Shown here: positions 59,531 through 64,000 of the stretch, in pieces
Position numbering within the stretch: position 1 is the first letter of the stretch
Layout of the letters: each line of letters begins with the position of its first letter
Assembly: GCF_010731855.1 (NCBI RefSeq)
Contig: NZ_AP022620.1
Span: 3,906,001 to 3,970,000 of the forward strand
From: Mycolicibacterium anyangense
Lineage (GTDB): Bacteria; Actinomycetota; Actinomycetes; Mycobacteriales; Mycobacteriaceae
Direction of reading: 5' to 3'
Length of the DNA: 64,000 nucleotides
Program-made: the position numbers and the translations under genes
The notes under the pieces: generated by a model
Databases searched by the model: none
Told to the model about the DNA's origin: nothing
The model's input: only the letters and a program-made list of their open reading frames with translations

Positions 59531-59956
59531 CTAGTCGCGGTCGTGGTGGCAGACGGCTTCGAGCTTGAGGCCGAAGGGGTCTAACCAGAAGGTGGCGTAA
59601 TAGTGGCCGGGGTACTGGGGGAAGTGCTGAGGGGCGTAGAGGACGGTGTTGCTGTGGCTGACGGCGACGTCATGTACGGCCTCGACATGGGAGCGTCCTG
59701 GAACGACGAAGGCGAGATGTTGTAGCCCGGTTCGGTCTGGTGAGTAGTCGCCGTCCGTGGCGGAGGGATAGAAGAACAGATAGGTTCCGGGTTTGCCGTT
59801 GGCGGGTCTGAAGGCGAACTGGTCGTCGGCGGTGAGGAATGGTTCGAAACCAACAAGCGGCAGCAGCGCCGCGTAGTACTGCTGAGCGGCGGTGAGGTTG
59901 GGCACGTTGATACCGAGATGACCGAGCACCCGCCGAGTATCCCCGCCCGCACTCAT
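59531..59956 (-). CDS. VOC-family protein, paralogue of the 49055-49486 protein
   Basis: A 141-residue protein starting at ATG 59956 (MSAGGDTRRVLGHLGINVPN). It aligns end to end with the VOC protein 10 kb upstream, with about three quarters of residues identical. In both, the shared part begins at GGDTR. It appears to be the version with a natural start, the other taking its start from a repeat. Likely a metal-dependent lyase, isomerase or dioxygenase. Confidence 0.87.
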   Translation of the reverse strand: MSAGGDTRRVLGHLGINVPNLTAAQQYYAALLPLVGFEPFLTADDQFAFRPANGKPGTYLFFYPSATDGDYSPDRTGLQHLAFVVPGRSHVEAVHDVAVSHSNTVLYAPQHFPQYPGHYYATFWLDPFGLKLEAVCHHDRD

Positions 59957-60112
59957 CAGGAAGTGATTTCTAGCGCGCGTCGCGGCGGCGCCGTGCGGCG
60001 TCCGGTGTGGATCGACCCGCTTCCGGCCGCACGTCATCGATCTCGCGGCCTGGTGGGTGTCGCGATGAGGTCATCGCCGGTGGCGGACCGACCCTTGGTT
60101 ATCGTGGCTGCG

Positions 60113-60781
60113 GTGAGTCTGGGACCAAACCCGCAACCCGATGATCTCGATACGGTTCGTGAATCGTATGACCGTGCGGCTGACAACTACGTCGAGATGG
60201 TGAAGAGCACCGGTGTTGGGGACATCCACGCCCAGCCGTGGCTGAAAGCGGCTGTGGATGTTTTCGCCGACACCGTCGCGCCGGTCGGTCGTGTGCTGGA
60301 CGCTGGTTGCGGGCCAGGAACGGTCACGGCCTATCTCGCCGAGCGGGGCGTGGAGGTCACCGGTGTCGACCTGTCGCCCCGCATGATCGATCACGCTCGA
60401 CGGCTTTATCCGCACTGCACCTTCACCGTCGGCTCGGTGACCGACCTCGACCTTGCTTCGGGTTCGCTGGGCGGCATCCTGGGCTGGTGGTCCCTGTTCA
60501 ACCTGCCACGCCACATCCTGCCCACCGTCTTGGCCAGCTTCGCTGAAGCGTTACGCCCGAGCGGGCAGCTGATCATCGCGACCCACGTCGGTGATGAAGA
60601 CGTCGTGCGCACGCAGGCCTACAACGGAGTACCGGTCCAGTGGACGACGTACCAATGGCGACCAGAACAACTCATCTTCCTGCTGCAACAGGTGGGTTTG
60701 CGTCTCGTCGCTGACCTGCGCCTCCCCGCTGATCAGGTCAGCGGGGAGGCGGTAGTCGTTGTGGGACAACGAGACAACTGA
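60113..60781 (+). CDS. Class I SAM-dependent methyltransferase
   Basis: About 222 residues from GTG 60113 (VSLGPNPQPDDLDTVRESYD); ATG 60065 is an alternative start in the same frame. Motif I is VLDAGCGPGTVTAYLAERG, the acidic residue is in VTGVDLSPRM and a LRPSGQLIIATH strand follows. The VRESYDRAADNYVEM opening is common in small-molecule methyltransferases. It is divergent from the VOC gene and convergent with the tetR gene. Confidence 0.88.
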   Translation: MSLGPNPQPDDLDTVRESYDRAADNYVEMVKSTGVGDIHAQPWLKAAVDVFADTVAPVGRVLDAGCGPGTVTAYLAERGVEVTGVDLSPRMIDHARRLYPHCTFTVGSVTDLDLASGSLGGILGWWSLFNLPRHILPTVLASFAEALRPSGQLIIATHVGDEDVVRTQAYNGVPVQWTTYQWRPEQLIFLLQQVGLRLVADLRLPADQVSGEAVVVVGQRDN

Positions 60782-60847
60782 CTGTTCCGTCGGTCGATGG
60801 ACGCGCGACTGGCTCCGTCACCGCACGAGACGGGACTCCGCGCCCAG

Positions 60848-61444
60848 TCAACCCAATGAGTTGACGCGTGCTGCGAGGGTTTCGGTCCATTCCCGTAGGT
60901 ACGGTGCGTCGCTTGTGGCAGTGGGTGTGTGGTGGAAGAGGTGGGTGGCGGTGCGTTCGCCGAGGAGGCTGTTGATTCCGAGTCTGGCCAGCATGCGGGC
61001 CTGTTTCGGTGCGGCGGCCGGTGCCCACGTTCGGATCCATCCGGTCAGTTCGTCGCGTAGTCCGTCGATCAGGGCTGCGTAGGCGTTGTCGAGGCGCTCG
61101 CAGAGCCCGGTGGGGGTGCGCGCGGCGATCCGCAGCAGTTCGCTTTCTTGGTCGATGACGGTCAGCAGGTAGCGGCCGAGCACGGTCAGTTCGCTGTGCA
61201 GATCCCCGAGGCCACCGAAGAGTGCGCGGATGTCCTGCATCGCTGCGCGGCGGTCCAACTGTCGGTCGATGCCCGCCGCCAGCAGTGCATCCTTGGATTT
61301 GAAGTGCCGATACAGGGCGCCCGAGCCGGCGGACAGACCCGCGGCGGCTTCGATCTGCGAGACGCTGGTGGCTTCGAAACCCCGCTCGCTGAACAGCTTC
61401 ATCGCTTCGGTGACCAGCCGTTCACGGGTGGGGGTAGCCGCCAT
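60848..61444 (-). CDS. TetR-family transcriptional regulator
   Basis: A 198-residue protein starting at ATG 61444 after AGGAGG. The helix-turn-helix is TSVSQIEAAAGLSAGSGALYRHFKSKDALL. It is divergent from the ABC1-kinase gene, with a perfect 16-bp palindrome 13 bp upstream of its start. It most likely represses the kinase/P450 genes and itself. The C-terminal domain resembles TetR_C_11-like groups. Confidence 0.93.
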   Translation of the reverse strand: MAATPTRERLVTEAMKLFSERGFEATSVSQIEAAAGLSAGSGALYRHFKSKDALLAAGIDRQLDRRAAMQDIRALFGGLGDLHSELTVLGRYLLTVIDQESELLRIAARTPTGLCERLDNAYAALIDGLRDELTGWIRTWAPAAAPKQARMLARLGINSLLGERTATHLFHHTPTATSDAPYLREWTETLAARVNSLG

Positions 61445-61456
61445 GATTGACCTCCT

Positions 61457-61472
61457 GTAAGTGATCACTTAC
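61457..61472. promoter_or_regulatory. TetR operator, perfect 16-bp palindrome
   Basis: GTAAGTGATCACTTAC lies between the divergent tetR (start 61444) and ABC1-kinase (start 61527) genes. Confidence 0.82.
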
Positions 61473-61526
61473 TGTCCGTATGAATACACTTTACTACGCG
61501 CGAGTGAGTTTCCGGGGAGTGATTCG

Positions 61527-62936
61527 ATGCCACAGGACGACAGGCCGGTGCCGCGGGGCCGGGTGCGGCGGACCATGCCGTTGGCCGGGTTTACTGCTCG
61601 CGCTGCTGGCGGGCGCCTGGTCGCTGGCCTCCGCGAGCGCGCGGGTAACGATGGTGCGATCGAGCGGTTTCATGAACGGACCGCCGAGCGTTACGCCGAT
61701 CTGCTGGGACATTCCAAGGGCGCCTTGATGAAGGCGGGTCAGATCCTGTCGATGGTGGACGCCAGCGCACTGGGTAACGGGGGCTTCGCGCCCTATCAGA
61801 AGGCCCTCGCGCGGTTGCAGACCGATGCGCCGCCCATGCCGGCGGCCATGATGCGCGTTGTTCTTCGCGAGGAACTCGGTTCTGCGATGGAGCTTTTCGC
61901 CGATATCGAGGAGATCCCGATCGCGGCGGCCTCCGTGGGTCAGGTACATCGGGCGGTCCTGCGGGATGGGCGCAGGGTGGCGGTGAAGATCCAGTATCCC
62001 GGGGTCGCGCAGGCCATCCGCGATGACCTGGCCAACACCGAGCTGCTCGCGACGTTCCTGCGGTTCATGACCGCGGCCTCGGGCATGGTCCTCGACGTCC
62101 GGGAGATGGCCGCCGAAGTCGCCGCGCGGATCAGCGAGGAAGTCGACTACCGCCACGAAGCCGCGATGATCACCGCGTTCAGCGACCTCTACCGCGGCCA
62201 CCCCTTCATCCGCATCCCCGAGGTCATCACCACGGCATCGAGCGAGCGGGTACTGACCATGACCTACCTCGACGGACTGTCCTGGACTGAGGCCCAACAG
62301 GCAGACCAGGATCTGAAGAATGGGTGGGCGGAGGCGATCTTCCGATTCCTCAATGGCAATTCCCGCCACAGCAACCTCGCCCAGGCCGATCCGCACCCCG
62401 GCAACTTCCGATTCAACCCCGACGGCACCGTCGGGTTCCTGGACTTCGGCTGTGTGCAAACGTTCACCGAGCGGCGGCGCTGGCTGTTCTGGGCCGTCGT
62501 GCGAGCCGGCATCGAGGAACGCTACGACGACTGCCTCGACCTGATGACCCAGCTCGGCATGTTCTCCGCCAATTCGTCGATAAGCCGCGACGATGTGCGA
62601 CGCATCGTGGCCGACATGACCCGCGAGATCACCCAGCCCCAACCCGTCACCTACACCACGGAATTCATGGCGCAGAGTCTTCGCGGATTCTTCGGACACG
62701 ATGACTTCCTGCCCGCCGCGCATGTACAGGTGACGCCAGAATCGGTGTTCCTGCCTCGGATGGGGATCGCCTTCACCCACATCGCGGCGGGTCTGCACGC
62801 GACGCTACCCGTGCGGGCGATTACCGACGACCTCGACGGAATTGCTGGTCCCACAACCGAACTCGGCAGACAACACCACGCCTGGCTACGCGGGCGTGGA
62901 CTGCCCTGCGGGCTGGATCACCATGACCAACACTGA
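61527..62936 (+). CDS. ABC1/UbiB-family atypical kinase
   Basis: A 469-residue protein starting at ATG 61527 after GGGGAG. The family motif KxGQ is in GALMKAGQILSMVD, the nucleotide-binding region is AAASVGQVHRAVL with VAVKIQYPGV, and the catalytic and metal motifs are ADPHPGNF and FLDFGCV. UbiB/COQ8-type proteins are ATPases that support isoprenoid or quinone pathways. Its end overlaps the P450 start by 14 bp, so the two are translationally linked under the TetR palindrome. Confidence 0.92.
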   Translation: MPQDDRPVPRGRVRRTMPLAGFTARAAGGRLVAGLRERAGNDGAIERFHERTAERYADLLGHSKGALMKAGQILSMVDASALGNGGFAPYQKALARLQTDAPPMPAAMMRVVLREELGSAMELFADIEEIPIAAASVGQVHRAVLRDGRRVAVKIQYPGVAQAIRDDLANTELLATFLRFMTAASGMVLDVREMAAEVAARISEEVDYRHEAAMITAFSDLYRGHPFIRIPEVITTASSERVLTMTYLDGLSWTEAQQADQDLKNGWAEAIFRFLNGNSRHSNLAQADPHPGNFRFNPDGTVGFLDFGCVQTFTERRRWLFWAVVRAGIEERYDDCLDLMTQLGMFSANSSISRDDVRRIVADMTREITQPQPVTYTTEFMAQSLRGFFGHDDFLPAAHVQVTPESVFLPRMGIAFTHIAAGLHATLPVRAITDDLDGIAGPTTELGRQHHAWLRGRGLPCGLDHHDQH

Positions 62937-64000
62937 CAGGCCATCCCCGCGGCTGCCCTGGGATGCCGCCGACCCGTATCCGTTCTACAGCCGCCAGCGG
63001 GAGGCCGGTGACGTGGTCTGGGACGACACCGCCCAGGCGTGGCTGATCCTCGGCTACCACGCCGCCCGCGAGGCCCTCACCGGCGCGCAGTGGACCAGCG
63101 ACCCACGAGCCAACCCGAACGCAAGCGCGGGGCCGCTGCTCAACTCGACCATGATCGACGCCAACATGCTGTTCACCGACGGGCCCGACCACGACCGACT
63201 CCGCACAGCGGTACGCGAGGTGTTCAGTCGCTCGGCCGTCACCGGACTGCACGCCGGCATCGAATCACTCTGCCACGACACCGTTTCGGCGATCCCCGCC
63301 CACCAGACCTTCGATGCGATGACCCACATCGCCAGGCCGCTGCCGGCAGCCGTCATCGGGGCCTGGCTGGGCCTGGACAGCGACCAGGGCGCCGCCCTGC
63401 AGGAACACTCATCGACCATCATCAGTGTGCTCGGCGGCTTCGCCACCCACGAGCAACTCGAACACGGTGTCGCCGCGTCGGTCGCACTGCTCGCCGCCAT
63501 GCTGCCCGCTGCAGCCGACCGCCGAACCCACCCCCGCGACGACCTCCTCAGCTTCCTCGCCGCCGACCCCAACCTCACCCTTGACGAAGTCGTCATCACC
63601 GCGATCCTGATCGCCGTCGCCGGTCACGAAACCACCGCACACCTCATCGGAACCAGCCTTCTGCGACTACTCACCCCAGACAACAACGGTCACCACCTCG
63701 CCGAGCCCATCGACCCCACCGATCCGGCCGTGATCACCGAACTCCTACGCCTCGACAGCCCCGTACAAGCCATCGGCCGCACCGCCACCACCGACCACAC
63801 ACTCGCCGGCATCGACATCCGCTGCGGCCAAGCAGTACTCGTCTGCGTCGCGGCCGCCAACCGCGACCCCACCATCTACCCCGGCCCCGACGTATTCCAG
63901 CCCGGCAGGCCAGGACCGGCGCCGCTGACCTTCGGCTACGGCGTCCACTACTGCCTCGGCGCGACCTTGGCCAGAATGGAAACCACCGCAGCACTGCACA
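62923..64000 (+). CDS. Cytochrome P450, C-terminus outside window
   Basis: An open frame of 359 codons from ATG 62923 (MTNTDRPSPRLPWDAADPYP) to the window end. The I-helix oxygen motif is AVAGHETTAH, the K-helix ExxR is in ITELLRLDSP, and the heme ligand Cys lies in LTFGYGVHYCLGATLAR. It is a soluble bacterial-type P450 that would hydroxylate a small hydrophobic molecule, fed by ferredoxin. Only ~30-40 residues at the end should be missing. The start overlaps the end of the ABC1-kinase gene. Confidence 0.93.
   Translation, partial: MTNTDRPSPRLPWDAADPYPFYSRQREAGDVVWDDTAQAWLILGYHAAREALTGAQWTSDPRANPNASAGPLLNSTMIDANMLFTDGPDHDRLRTAVREVFSRSAVTGLHAGIESLCHDTVSAIPAHQTFDAMTHIARPLPAAVIGAWLGLDSDQGAALQEHSSTIISVLGGFATHEQLEHGVAASVALLAAMLPAAADRRTHPRDDLLSFLAADPNLTLDEVVITAILIAVAGHETTAHLIGTSLLRLLTPDNNGHHLAEPIDPTDPAVITELLRLDSPVQAIGRTATTDHTLAGIDIRCGQAVLVCVAAANRDPTIYPGPDVFQPGRPGPAPLTFGYGVHYCLGATLARMETTAALH

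Noticed and set aside
60770..60850. Further copy of the 41-bp repeat near two GAGAC motifs
   Set aside because: Apart from CGTCTC-type ends the sequence does not align better than expected by chance.

Overview
The window is high-GC actinobacterial DNA and almost certainly comes from a Mycobacterium / Mycolicibacterium chromosome. The evidence is the whiB5 locus in Rv0022c-Rv0028 order (21.9-26.4 kb), an MmpS/MmpL pair with a DUF732 protein, a 13E12-type DUF222/HNH gene behind a LexA-like box, a six-helix HAMP adenylate cyclase, and many TetR-family regulators with palindromic operators. No rRNA, tRNA or CRISPR array was seen.

Layout. 0-16.8 kb: an SDR fragment, a DUF1275 membrane protein, an adenylate cyclase, a TetR / molybdopterin oxidoreductase / acyl-CoA ligase operon, a GH15 remnant, a second molybdopterin oxidoreductase, a flavin monooxygenase, Kup, a secreted protein, a rhomboid protease and a D-aminoacylase-like amidohydrolase. 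17.1-21.9 kb: a STAS protein, small enzymes, and a divergent MarR locus with twin operators. 21.9-26.4 kb: the type VII secretion-associated Rv0023-Rv0028-like operon, divergent from whiB5. 26.4-42.6 kb: a KshA-type Rieske oxygenase divergent from a TetR gene across a nested palindrome, pirin, a GNAT protein, a thioesterase, an amidohydrolase/APC permease operon with a 36-codon leader gene, a GGDEF protein, a cyclase-family hydrolase, mmpS-mmpL-DUF732 with its TetR gene, and an NlpC/P60-like protein.

42.6-47.0 kb is a mobile-element patch. An IS481-family element (42668-44125) with a perfect 15-bp target duplication interrupts the 13E12 gene after codon 8. A second, IS256-family element (45566-46951) carries a frameshifted transposase.

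47.0-60.8 kb is an accessory segment of unrelated genes in mixed orientation: a mycothiol-dependent-isomerase-like protein, VOC proteins, an extra MraY, a long-form IlvD with an MmyB-type regulator, HxlR, DUF1761, a HAD phosphatase, a nitronate monooxygenase-like protein and a methyltransferase. A degenerate 41-bp repeat recurs between these genes (four clear copies, one good partial copy, three weak). Two unrelated genes stop in the same register at a repeat end, and one gene takes its start codon from inside a repeat. This is the most unusual feature of the window; it could be a cassette-like recombination site or a small mobile repeat.

60.8-64.0 kb: a TetR gene with a perfect 16-bp palindrome, an ABC1-type kinase and an overlapping cytochrome P450 that runs off the window.
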